From Anaerolineaceae bacterium (lineage in GTDB: Bacteria; Chloroflexota; Anaerolineae; Anaerolineales; Anaerolineaceae), in contig JAQTMA010000102.1 in assembly GCA_028714615.1 (NCBI GenBank), forward strand, positions 1 to 14,309: a stretch of 14,309 nucleotides of DNA, read 5' to 3'. Both the position numbers and the translations under genes were made by a program. Within the stretch, counting starts at the first letter, position 1; every line of letters starts with the position of its first letter. Below, one piece after another: positions 6,882-14,128 of this stretch. The notes beneath the pieces are model-generated. The model was given only the letters and a program-made list of their open reading frames with translations. It made no database searches and had not been told where the DNA came from.

Positions 6882-8020
6882 AGGTCCTGATGCTGTATGA
6901 TTACCCGGCGTCACCATCCGGCCTCGCCACCCAGGCTGAACTCCTGTATCAAGGTCTGAAAGAAGAGGGGGTAGAAGTTTTCCCGGTTAATTCCGAATCT
7001 GCGACTGAAAAAGAATGGTATTACCGCTGGTTCAAGCCCGATATTGTAGTCGGAGTGGGATATTGGGGACATTCACCGCACATTATCCAACACCCTCTAC
7101 AGCATGGGATGTTGCCGGTCCCCTGGTTGGTTGCAGATGGATATATTGCCAATTATCGGGATGTATTGAATGCTTTGCCTTTGATCCTGGTCACATCGAA
7201 TTGGGTGAAGGAAGTTTATATGCGGGATGGAATTCGGGGGGATACGATTTCCGTGCTGCCGGTCGGATGCGATATCGAAAGGTTCACCCCTCGAGCCTTT
7301 GATGATCCGCGGATAAGAGAAATCCGGCAAAGATTGAACGTACATCCTGACCAACTGATGATCTTGACCGCGGGTGGGGATGCGGCTTCGAAAGGTGCTC
7401 AGGAGGTGATGCAAGCATTATCCTTTCTCGGCAACCAGGTTCCATCTTGGGAATACATTTGTAAAGTCTGGCCGCAGCCACGCACATTCATACAGAATGC
7501 GCAAGATGTGGAGCTGGCTCGCCGGTTAGGAATTTTCGAGCGGGTCCACCTGATAACTGACATCGTATCCCGCAACTTTATGCCATTTTTGATCAATGCT
7601 TGTGACGTATATGCTGCTCCATCCCGACTGGAAGGGTTTGGCATGTCACAGGTTGAGGCAGGCGCATGTGGAAAGCCAGTTGTCAGCATTCACGCTATGG
7701 GCATGCTTGATACCCTGATTCAGGATCGCACAGCTTTCATGGCGCAGGTTGCCGAGGAGCACCGGGTCTCACAGGTGGTCTTGGGGCCAGAATCGGGTTA
7801 CGAGCCTGGATATACGGTGAAGTTCGACCCACCGAGGATCGTTGATTATCGGGCAAACGTCCAGGATCTGGCGCGCTATCTCGAGATGCTTATGCTGGAC
7901 CCAGCACTACGGGAGAGGATGGGACTGGAGGCGCGCCGGTGGGTTGCGGAACAGTTTGATTACCGGGTAATTGCCAGACGATTTTTGAAGACCATCCAGG
8001 AGAAATTGAATATATGCTAA
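6878..8020 (+). CDS. GT4-family glycosyltransferase
   Basis: This 380-aa protein is a single GT-B glycosyltransferase of normal family length. The N-terminal fold begins MKVLMLYDYPASPSGLATQA with a glycine-containing acceptor loop. The linker carries VLPVGCDIERFTP, a typical GT4 element. The donor-binding fold has ILTAGGDAASKGAQEVMQAL and the E-x7-E motif LEGFGMSQVE (E252, E260) followed by AGACGKPVVS. It should be a retaining enzyme using a nucleotide-diphospho-sugar in the cytoplasm. It overlaps the deacetylase by four bases (ATGA) and the following glycosidase by seven. Unlike the 775-aa transferase upstream, it has the canonical E-x7-E pair and no extra domain, so the two probably perform different steps of one pathway. 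Confidence 0.9.
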   Translation: MKVLMLYDYPASPSGLATQAELLYQGLKEEGVEVFPVNSESATEKEWYYRWFKPDIVVGVGYWGHSPHIIQHPLQHGMLPVPWLVADGYIANYRDVLNALPLILVTSNWVKEVYMRDGIRGDTISVLPVGCDIERFTPRAFDDPRIREIRQRLNVHPDQLMILTAGGDAASKGAQEVMQALSFLGNQVPSWEYICKVWPQPRTFIQNAQDVELARRLGIFERVHLITDIVSRNFMPFLINACDVYAAPSRLEGFGMSQVEAGACGKPVVSIHAMGMLDTLIQDRTAFMAQVAEEHRVSQVVLGPESGYEPGYTVKFDPPRIVDYRANVQDLARYLEMLMLDPALRERMGLEARRWVAEQFDYRVIARRFLKTIQEKLNIC

Positions 8021-9192
8021 AAAACGAGGGGGAGACGTCTGCTTCTATAGAGGCAGCTCGCCAGGCAGCATTGGGAGTTCTGCTGGAGAATGCGGTGGGA
8101 CCTTTCGACGGGTTGCCCCGGACAGCCGGTTGGGGATATCCTGAACCGTACACTCGCGACCTGATGATTTCATCCTTCGGAATTCTGGCATCCAAGGATG
8201 AACACCTGGTCGGGGCTTTGCAAAAGGTGTTAGTCGCCCTGGCTGAGCATCAATCTCCTCTCGGACAGATCCCGTCCCTGGCCCATGATCCCGCGGAACT
8301 GGGAGCCAGCGACACAACCCCCCTTTTTTTGATCGGAACCGCCCTTTTCCGCCGGTATAGCGGCGATGCTGATTTCCTGGACCAGGCCGTGCGGAAGGCG
8401 TTTACCTGGATGGAGTACCAATGCCCGGATTATAGCATGCTGGTGGGGCAACTTCCCACCAGCGATTGGCGTGACGAGCATTGGGTGCTTGGTTTTGGAT
8501 TGTATGTCAACACGCTGGTATATACCTACCTGCGTTTTTATCATCGCGATCAAACAGCGCTACAGGTACGCCGGCAAATCCAACATACCGATCACCGCAT
8601 CAAGGGAATGCATCGCCGGTTGCACGAAGGTTTGAGCGTACCCAATCAGCCGTATTACGCCTTATGGGCATATAAGGTGCTGAACAATGAGCGGTTTGAT
8701 CTGTTAGGGAACAGCCTGGCGATCCTCTCAGGTTTGGCCAGCAGAGAAAGAGCTGGAGAAATCCTGGATTGGGTGGAGGCAAGCTGCCACCAATTGCACG
8801 ATCAGGGAATGTTGGGCGCATCGCTCCCGCCGTGCCTGATTCCATTCGCAGTTCCGGGGGATGATGATTGGCACGCGCGGATGCAGCGTTTTAATCCCCC
8901 GGGGAGTTATCATAATGGGGGGATTTGGCCTTTCATCGTTGGGTTTTATATTGTTGCTTTGGTCAGCGCCGGCAGGGTAGAAACCGCCCAAACAAAACTG
9001 GAACAGCTTACGGAGCTTATCCGATTATCCCGGCGGCCGGGGTTAGCGTTTGGTTTCAACGAATGGCATCAGGCTCAGGATGGCGCGCCTCGTGGGCAAG
9101 ATTGGCAGACATGGTCTGCGGCCATGTATCTCTATGCCGTGGAGTCTGTCCGGGCCAGACACCCCTTATTCTTTGATCGTCTGAATGAATAG
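8014..9192 (+). CDS. (Alpha/alpha)6-barrel glycosidase, GH100/debranching-enzyme-like
   Basis: This 392-aa protein resembles the all-helical barrel glycosidases around GH100 neutral invertases, GH63 and amylo-alpha-1,6-glucosidase. Landmarks are GWGYPEPYTRDLMISSFGIL (39-58), LGASDTTPLFLIG with D100 as the probable catalytic acid, SYHNGGIWPFIVGFYIVALV (298-317), and the C-terminal FNEWHQAQDG...DWQTWSAAMYLYAVE, in which E350 aligns with the second catalytic acid. The last two motifs match the YHNGG.WP and QTWS..GYL patterns of the GH100 group. There is no signal peptide. The ATG at 8014 lies within the end of the GT4 gene and follows AGGAG at 7998-8002. It probably hydrolyses or trims an oligosaccharide linked to the same pathway. 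The specificity (sucrose-like, glucosylglycerate-like or debranching) cannot be told from sequence. It is the last gene of the cluster. Confidence 0.8.
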   Translation: MLKNEGETSASIEAARQAALGVLLENAVGPFDGLPRTAGWGYPEPYTRDLMISSFGILASKDEHLVGALQKVLVALAEHQSPLGQIPSLAHDPAELGASDTTPLFLIGTALFRRYSGDADFLDQAVRKAFTWMEYQCPDYSMLVGQLPTSDWRDEHWVLGFGLYVNTLVYTYLRFYHRDQTALQVRRQIQHTDHRIKGMHRRLHEGLSVPNQPYYALWAYKVLNNERFDLLGNSLAILSGLASRERAGEILDWVEASCHQLHDQGMLGASLPPCLIPFAVPGDDDWHARMQRFNPPGSYHNGGIWPFIVGFYIVALVSAGRVETAQTKLEQLTELIRLSRRPGLAFGFNEWHQAQDGAPRGQDWQTWSAAMYLYAVESVRARHPLFFDRLNE

Positions 9193-9248
9193 GTTACTGG
9201 CGTAAAAGGTGCAACCAAATGCATAAAGCATGGTTTAATACGTTGGGC

Positions 9249-9254
9249 TATAAT
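9249..9254 (+). promoter_or_regulatory. Possible -10 box ahead of the VWA gene
   Basis: A perfect TATAAT lies 71 bases upstream of the VWA start codon, in the 133-base gap after the carbohydrate cluster. The sequence where a -35 would be is poor, so the promoter call rests on the -10 alone. Confidence 0.3.
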
Positions 9255-9325
9255 GGCTCTACTACTATCAGTTCTTGAATAGCAGTACCATCTCATTCAT
9301 CAACCATCCAAAGTAGGTAAGGCAA

Positions 9326-11650
9326 ATGCAGATGCGCAGGCAGTTACCGCAATTGATCTTGTTGGTAATACTGGTCGCGGGGATACCTGTTTCTCCTACC
9401 AGGGCGCAGGATTCTACCAACCAGCGGCCGATCGATATGATGATCGTGATCGATAATTCCTGCAGCATGTTTCCCAAAAATCAAATCTTAGCTGGCTGCG
9501 ATGCATCTGGGAATGATCCTGAATTTCTGCGCATCGTCGGAGCGGATCTGTTCATCGCCCGGCTAGGCTATTCGGAACCCAACGAAGCTGATTATCGGAT
9601 GGGTATCATTGGGATGGGAGATGCTCCCGAGCTGATCGCCGATTTACTACCGGTCATTGCGGTACGCACAGAACTGGCGAAAAAGATCGCCAATCCCAAA
9701 CCTCAACCGGCCACCCGGTTAATTCCGGCGCTGAAGATGGCTTATGATCGTCTCAGCATCGAGGCAAATCGCGGGAGCAACCATACCCGGGCTGTGGTGA
9801 TGGTTACCGATGGCATCCCCTGGCCGGCGGAAGGGCAAGCAAACGCCGATATTCAGGCGCTGGTCGCCCAACACCCGGACATCCCGCTGTTCATGATGCT
9901 CCTGAAGAATCCAGACCATCCTTCGCGCGATTTTGACAGTTATATCAAGTTTTGGGAAACCTTATCGGGAAAATACGAATTTGTTAATGTTAGCCTGATC
10001 GAAAACACAGGTCAAATAATCGAGACGTATAATCAGATCCTGGGCCAGTTGCAGGGAACGGTGGCCGGTACCGCAATGGATGTGGGCCCGGGGAATTCCG
10101 TCAAGCTTACGGTAAGCCCCTACTCACAGCGCCTGATCCTTACGGTGATCCGGAAGGCAGGGCAACCCGAAGGCGCAGTGACGATCAAAGATCCACAAGG
10201 TAAGCCCTTATCATCCGGCTACCCGGGATGGAATTATTTCCATTCAAAAGATAACCCGGTAGAAGTCCATTCGGTATTCTTGCCAGGGCATGTGGAAGAT
10301 ACGCAGGTGAGCAACTGGACGATCGTCTCGAACATCCCGGTGACCTTGATGGTTGATCTGGTCGGGGTGTACCAAATCAATTTCGCCAATCCCCAGGCAA
10401 AACCCGGTGACATTGCGGCTCAATTCATCGCAGACGGGCTCCATTCTCCCAACCAGAACTTGCCCTTGCGAATCCTCCTGGTCGATAGCCAGGGGCGACC
10501 CGTGTCCATCGGGCAGACATTTCAAGTGAAAATCACCGCTCCCGATCAAAAGACGTATGAAGTGGTTCCAGCACATGTGATCAATCCGGATAACTCAGGC
10601 GTCTTCGAAATACCGATCAATCTCATAGCTCTTATCCCGGGGGTAAACAGCCAACCTGGTCGCTATGCTTTCACCATCAGTGCGGGTCTCATTGATCCGA
10701 AAAATCCAAAATCTGCACCGGTTGCTATAGCCCGCCTCCTAATGGATTTTGGCGCTATGCCATTCATACGCTCGATTGCACCCTTACCCCTTATTTGTCA
10801 GAGCGGTCAGCCGGCTGAGATGCGGGTTAGTTTGGGTGATGTCCCACCCGATCAAATCGGCGTCGCTAAGTTGCGAGTATTTTCAGGGTCAAATTCGGTC
10901 TGGCTCACTTCGAAAGGGGAAGGCATTTATCGAGGGGATGTCTCAGCTTTGTGTGAAAACCTGGTTACCACCATCGGATGCTCGGCTACCCAATCCTCGG
11001 TGGTATCCCTCCAGTTGGAATCTTCCACAACCACCGGGATGCAAATGCCCACGGTCAACGCCGATGCTGAGGTCAACATTATCGGGGGCGCCTGCACCCC
11101 AACACCTCTCCCGAAAGCAACCTCGGCGCCTACCCCGACAGCGGCGCCACCGCCTGACCGTGACCTGGATGGCGTGGCAGATGCCGTCGACCGGTGCCCC
11201 GAGCAAGCCGGTTGGCAGCAATACCAGGGTTGTCTACCCTGGTCTCTGTTTGCCGGTGGCGCTGGAGGTTTACTATTGATTGCTTTCTTGGGGTTGTGGG
11301 TATGGCCGGTTGCGAAAGTGAACTATATTTCACCCCCGCCGGACGTCTATTTGTTAGTGTGCCGAGAAGGAGACGCGACCTCCCAACCGGTATCGATCCG
11401 GAAAGTGGGCTTGAAACGGCACACCACGCGCATCTCCATTGGCAGCAGTTGGTTGAGCGCGGATATTCGCATCGAAGGCGTAAGACAACCGGAATATTAT
11501 ATCGAGTGGCAGGGCGGGTTGGCCTCCCTGCGTGACCCGGCAGACCGCCAGCCGTTTGCTTTCTTTACCGATGAGCCGCGTATTATTCGAACCAGCGATC
11601 CGAAAACCACCTTACGCATCGGTACGCGCGTCGATACGTTAAGCTGTTAA
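9326..11650 (+). CDS. Secreted or membrane-anchored VWA-domain protein
   Basis: This 774-aa protein starts with a signal peptide (RR near the start, hydrophobic 9-22, likely cleavage after TRA at 27). Residues about 35-235 are a von Willebrand factor A domain with a MIDAS metal site: DNSCS (43-47) fits D-x-S-x-S, and TDG (161-163) supplies the distal aspartate. About 250-590 looks like beta-sandwich repeats. A Thr/Pro/Ala linker (CTPTPLPKATSAPTPTAAPP) leads to DRDLDGVADAVDRCP, a thrombospondin type-3-like calcium motif, then a membrane helix near 640-662. The last 110 residues would be cytoplasmic and include RISIGSSW..ADIRI, somewhat like a degenerate FHA domain. Such proteins bind ligands or partners outside the cell. 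AGGTAAGG precedes the ATG; a second ATG at 9332 is equally possible. It has its own gap upstream and a terminator downstream, so it is probably transcribed alone. Confidence 0.88.
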   Translation: MQMRRQLPQLILLVILVAGIPVSPTRAQDSTNQRPIDMMIVIDNSCSMFPKNQILAGCDASGNDPEFLRIVGADLFIARLGYSEPNEADYRMGIIGMGDAPELIADLLPVIAVRTELAKKIANPKPQPATRLIPALKMAYDRLSIEANRGSNHTRAVVMVTDGIPWPAEGQANADIQALVAQHPDIPLFMMLLKNPDHPSRDFDSYIKFWETLSGKYEFVNVSLIENTGQIIETYNQILGQLQGTVAGTAMDVGPGNSVKLTVSPYSQRLILTVIRKAGQPEGAVTIKDPQGKPLSSGYPGWNYFHSKDNPVEVHSVFLPGHVEDTQVSNWTIVSNIPVTLMVDLVGVYQINFANPQAKPGDIAAQFIADGLHSPNQNLPLRILLVDSQGRPVSIGQTFQVKITAPDQKTYEVVPAHVINPDNSGVFEIPINLIALIPGVNSQPGRYAFTISAGLIDPKNPKSAPVAIARLLMDFGAMPFIRSIAPLPLICQSGQPAEMRVSLGDVPPDQIGVAKLRVFSGSNSVWLTSKGEGIYRGDVSALCENLVTTIGCSATQSSVVSLQLESSTTTGMQMPTVNADAEVNIIGGACTPTPLPKATSAPTPTAAPPPDRDLDGVADAVDRCPEQAGWQQYQGCLPWSLFAGGAGGLLLIAFLGLWVWPVAKVNYISPPPDVYLLVCREGDATSQPVSIRKVGLKRHTTRISIGSSWLSADIRIEGVRQPEYYIEWQGGLASLRDPADRQPFAFFTDEPRIIRTSDPKTTLRIGTRVDTLSC

Positions 11651-11652
11651 TG

Positions 11653-11688
11653 GACTTCCGCCCGGGTTTGGTGGCCTGGGCGGAAGTC
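11653..11688. terminator. Strong hairpin between convergent genes, likely bidirectional terminator
   Basis: Perfect 11-base arms GACTTCCGCCC (11653-11663) and GGGCGGAAGTC (11678-11688) can be extended inward by a G-T wobble and two G-C pairs, leaving an eight-base loop. It begins two bases after the VWA stop and ends 31 bases before the stop of the convergent HD-GYP gene. T-runs are weak on both sides, but position and stability support termination for both strands. Confidence 0.65.
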
Positions 11689-11719
11689 ATCCACACTTCC
11701 CTAGAGTGGGTCGAGTAGG

Positions 11720-12787
11720 CTATTCGAATTGGATCAGGAACGCTGCGGTAACCAGAGGATCAAAATGGGTGCCGGAACAGGCGCGAATTTCCTGAACCGC
11801 TTCCTCATGCGAAAACGTCCGCCGGTAAACCCGATCTTCAGTCATCGCGCTATAAGCGTCGACAACGGCGATGATTCGGGCGCCAATCGAGATCTCATTG
11901 GCTGAACGGCCGGCCGGGTAACCACTCCCATCGAATTTCTCGTGGTGCGAGAGAATGATATCTTTTACCGGGTCGAGTTGATCGATCGGCTCCAGCATTT
12001 TCGATCCCATCTTGGGGTGCAATTTCACAATCTTCCATTCATCGTCAGTCAGGCGTCCGGGTTTATGCAGGATAGATTTCGGGATGCCGAGTTTACCGAT
12101 GTCGTGAAGCAGCGCCCCCCAACCAATGGTCTGGACCTCGGTTTCGTTCAATCCTAACCGGCGGGCGGTTGCGCGCGCCCAGGAGACCGTGCGCAGACAA
12201 TGTTGGTAGGTAGTGGCATCCCAGGTGGCCAGTAACCGGACCAATGCCTTAATTGTATCGAGCGGACGATCATCATTCGGGCGATCGGCAGCCAGGCAGT
12301 AAATCACATCCGCCAGGATCTCGCTCATCGAGGTGAAGCGGATGAGCTCGTGAGCGGTGAGTTTACGACGGTGCCCTAACCACAGGGCGCCGAGGTTATA
12401 GCCGTTGACCAGCAGGGGGGTGTAGGCGAGCGTTTTCACCTCAGGCGCCTGCGCCACCAGAGCGGCTGGAATCACGGAAGCGACCTGGTGGCAGATCTCC
12501 ACCTGCCCGGTTCCGGAAACCAGCCCGATCACATTCGAGACCGGCTTAAAACGCTTACCGGTCCAGCGGTTCCAGCTTGACCGGCCGAGCTCAACCATCA
12601 GTTCGCTGCGCGCTGGGTCGTATTTGATAAAAACAGCCCCCTCGGCATCTAAGGAATGGATCACCTCGTCCAGGATGGCGGGCAACATGATGCCGTAGCC
12701 CGGCAGGCCCGTTTGCTTTTTTGGTTGAGGGACGATCTTATCCGGGTCAACCTTAGGATTTGGAGGGTTTATGACAAGCTGCACCAT
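11720..12787 (-). CDS. GAF plus HD-GYP domain protein, predicted cyclic-di-GMP phosphodiesterase
   Basis: Starting at the ATG at 12787 (AAGAGG eight bases upstream) the protein has 355 aa; a TTG at 12856 would add 23 residues without a better ribosome binding site. Residues about 30-165 look like a GAF-type sensor domain (AVFIKYDP, LAYTPLLVNGYNLGALWLGH). Residues about 185-355 are an HD-GYP domain: H196, LLHDIGKLGIP with H228-D229 and K232, KLHP (H257), HHE (281-283), the GSGYP signature (287-291) and VVDAYSAMT (D310). These metal ligands are intact, so activity is expected, namely hydrolysis of cyclic-di-GMP (or a related cyclic dinucleotide) to a linear product or GMP. There are no membrane segments; it is cytoplasmic. 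It is the last gene of a minus-strand set, 65 bases after the Os1348-like gene, and shares the hairpin at 11653-11688 as terminator. Confidence 0.92.
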   Translation of the reverse strand: MVQLVINPPNPKVDPDKIVPQPKKQTGLPGYGIMLPAILDEVIHSLDAEGAVFIKYDPARSELMVELGRSSWNRWTGKRFKPVSNVIGLVSGTGQVEICHQVASVIPAALVAQAPEVKTLAYTPLLVNGYNLGALWLGHRRKLTAHELIRFTSMSEILADVIYCLAADRPNDDRPLDTIKALVRLLATWDATTYQHCLRTVSWARATARRLGLNETEVQTIGWGALLHDIGKLGIPKSILHKPGRLTDDEWKIVKLHPKMGSKMLEPIDQLDPVKDIILSHHEKFDGSGYPAGRSANEISIGARIIAVVDAYSAMTEDRVYRRTFSHEEAVQEIRACSGTHFDPLVTAAFLIQFE

Positions 12788-12852
12788 TTTGTAAGCCTCT
12801 TGCTTGGGTCGATAACCAGTAATCGGAAGATTGCTCGATGCAGTGACGAAAA

Positions 12853-13137
12853 TCAAAGCAGGAAGGATCCTCTCCGGCTTGGAGCGGCTGGCCGTTGGAT
12901 CGAAGTAGGTTCGCTGGCCACTTTGACGGCGAAGTCAGCCAGGCAGGTAGCGTGAACGGAAAGAACCAGTTCCTGCTCGTGACGATCGAGCCGGAAAGTT
13001 TCGCCGTTGTAGCCGGTAGAAATTGCCTTTTCAGGGTTACTCAAGAGCAGCTTGCGGAAGCCCTGGTTGACGACGGCGGCCGTGATCAGCCGGCTGATAT
13101 TACTGGTTGATGACATCTGACGACAGGGTGTTGCCAT
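12853..13137 (-). CDS. Os1348/NHLP-clan-like small protein
   Basis: This is a 94-aa soluble protein. Residues about 12-72 (SNISRLITAAVVNQGFRKLL, LSNPEKAISTGYNGETF, then a second helix ending LADFAVKVA) fit the pattern of Os1348-family proteins, which belong to the nitrile-hydratase-like/Nif11 leader-peptide clan and are common in Chloroflexota. The diagnostic part is an N-terminal helix with FR..LL..P..A followed by a short loop and a helix. The tail (SEPTSIQRPAAPSRRGSFLL) has no Cys- or Ser/Thr-rich core as a classical RiPP precursor would, and no modification enzyme is nearby, so I do not call it a RiPP. The ATG at 13137 is preceded by AGGAGGT, and the upstream DUF5317-like stop codon TAG is part of that ribosome binding site. 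Nine bases separate the two genes, so they are surely co-transcribed. Confidence 0.65.
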   Translation of the reverse strand: MATPCRQMSSTSNISRLITAAVVNQGFRKLLLSNPEKAISTGYNGETFRLDRHEQELVLSVHATCLADFAVKVASEPTSIQRPAAPSRRGSFLL

Positions 13138-13146
13138 GCCTACCTC

Positions 13147-13731
13147 CTAATGCGTAACGTTCGTGTTTCCGGTCGGTGCGCCGATAGACCAGAGGAATAA
13201 GAAGGCGCCCAGTCCGATCAATACATCCCCGAAGCTGAAAGCTGCGTGGATGGGGAACCAATCCGGGGTAACCCACCGGTCCGATAACCATGCTAATGGG
13301 GTGACGGAACGATCGATGACCCAATCTTTGCTGGACCCAAAACGGTGGCCGGCTTGAAAAATGCTGCGCGGGGCATTGGGAACCAGTTGCCTGACTGTAT
13401 CCGGGCTGATCGGCATCCATCCGCCATTCAGGCTGATAACCAGCAGGTTCGCGGCCAATCCAAGCCCCAAGGCCCAGAAACCAGCGTGTTTGCGGTTCAC
13501 CCAGACGAAGGCGAATAAGACCACCTGCGTCCCAACCAACAGCACGGGCCCCCATTGCTCAGGGAAGCGACTGCGCGTGGCTGGGAATTGGAAGGCGACC
13601 GCTTGCACGAGACCTGCCAGAAGCAGCCCCCACACCCATTTCAAGTCGGGAACGTGGAGTGAACGCCTGTGCAGCCATGCCCGCGCCAACCCGGCCAGCA
13701 GCCCGGCCAGCACCGCCAGCAACAAGATCAA
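13147..13731 (-). CDS. DUF5317-like polytopic membrane protein
   Basis: This 194-aa protein of unknown function resembles DUF5317, known to me from Chloroflexota and some Gram-positives. Features are an N-terminal run LLLAVLAGLLAGLARAWLHR, a second helix WGLLLAGLVQAVAFQF, a third in GPVLLVGTQVVLFAFVWVNR, a fourth in FWALGLGLAANLLVISLNGG followed by the conserved-looking NGGWMPISPDTV, and a last helix FGDVLIGLGAFLFLWSIGA. Five membrane helices are likely, with a soluble loop at about 115-165. The start is a TTG at 13731 with CAGG seven bases before it, only three bases after the stop of the 44-aa membrane peptide gene, so coupling is likely. No ATG nearby gives a full first helix. The function is unknown; its consistent neighbours here are the small peptide, the Os1348-like protein and the HD-GYP protein. 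Confidence 0.75.
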   Translation of the reverse strand: MILLLAVLAGLLAGLARAWLHRRSLHVPDLKWVWGLLLAGLVQAVAFQFPATRSRFPEQWGPVLLVGTQVVLFAFVWVNRKHAGFWALGLGLAANLLVISLNGGWMPISPDTVRQLVPNAPRSIFQAGHRFGSSKDWVIDRSVTPLAWLSDRWVTPDWFPIHAAFSFGDVLIGLGAFLFLWSIGAPTGNTNVTH

Positions 13732-13734
13732 GGA

Positions 13735-13869
13735 TTACCTGCCGATGCCGCCATCAGATGCCGGAGCGCCGGCGCCGAGCACGAACAGGGTTAACGAAAC
13801 GAGTACCACGATCAGCCGGATGGCGTTACCGTCGAGCTTGCTCAGGGACATGACGAATTGATCTTTCAT
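13735..13869 (-). CDS. 44-aa single-pass membrane peptide
   Basis: The ATG at 13869 follows GGAGG with a five-base spacer (GGAGGATAAAATG), one of the best ribosome binding sites in the window, which supports a real gene. The frame can be extended to 13923, but without such a site. The peptide has a polar N-terminus (MKDQFVMSLSKLDGN), one membrane helix at about 16-35 (IRLIVVLVSLTLFVLGAGA) and a short glycine-rich tail (PASDGGIGR). I recognise no family. Its stop lies three bases before the TTG of the DUF5317-like gene, so it appears to lead that operon. It could be a small subunit, a membrane anchor or a leader peptide. Confidence 0.65.
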   Translation of the reverse strand: MKDQFVMSLSKLDGNAIRLIVVLVSLTLFVLGAGAPASDGGIGR

Positions 13870-13925
13870 TTTATCCTCCAAGGGACACATGTTGTTTGAA
13901 TATTGATAGATTGATTCTTGCACAT

Positions 13926-13961
13926 GGGAGGCTCATTAGGAGGCTCACTGGGAGGATTATT
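13926..13961. repeat. Three tandem 12-bp units upstream of the minus-strand operon
   Basis: GGGAGGCTCATT (13926-13937), AGGAGGCTCACT (13938-13949) and GGGAGGATTATT (13950-13961) are three near-identical consecutive units. They lie 57-92 bases upstream of the 44-aa peptide start on the minus strand, where iterated binding sites for a regulator would be expected. The 12-bp period is near one helical turn. I cannot name a binding protein. Confidence 0.5.
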
Positions 13962-14005
13962 TGATTAAAATTAGATTAGAGAATCGCCAAAAAGGGGAGC
14001 AATAT

Positions 14006-14026
14006 CGAATATCCGGCTAATATTCG
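14006..14026. repeat. Inverted repeat with 7-bp arms
   Basis: CGAATAT (14006-14012) and ATATTCG (14020-14026) are exact reverse complements around CCGGCTA. The site lies in the 259-base gap between the BTAD regulator and the 44-aa peptide gene, both on the minus strand. It could be an operator or a weak hairpin. Confidence 0.4.
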
Positions 14027-14078
14027 GGGATTTCTTGGCTTTTTTCGGATTTGCGATTCGGAGAACGGTAAATAACGA

Positions 14079-14096
14079 TTCTGTTCGAGAACAGAA
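14079..14096. promoter_or_regulatory. 18-bp near-perfect palindrome, operator or hairpin
   Basis: TTCTGTTC (14079-14086) and GAACAGAA (14089-14096) are exact reverse complements around the two central bases GA. The form suits a dimeric repressor site. It is 32 bases after the stop of the BTAD regulator gene and 210 bases before the 44-aa peptide start on the minus strand. The arrangement GTTC..GAAC is inverted relative to the Gram-positive LexA box (GAAC..GTTC), so I do not call it an SOS box. Confidence 0.45.
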
Positions 14097-14128
14097 CCGC
14101 GACTGTGTTGCTGGCTCACTTTGGATTG

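Noticed and set aside
6225..8020. Bacillithiol biosynthesis genes bshB-bshA
   Set aside because: The pair is suggestive, but no bshC is present and the surrounding GH130 and glycosidase genes point to another glycoside, so no symbols were assigned.
10749..11279. 176-codon frame within the VWA gene
   Set aside because: It lies entirely inside the well-supported VWA gene, and its translation is low-complexity and unlike any family.
13361..13861. 166-codon plus-strand frame opposite the DUF5317-like gene
   Set aside because: The antisense frame is a by-product of the GC-rich membrane-protein gene; it has no ribosome binding site or recognisable domain.
14079..14096. LexA/SOS box
   Set aside because: The half-sites are in the order GTTC..GAAC, opposite to the Gram-positive box GAAC..GTTC.
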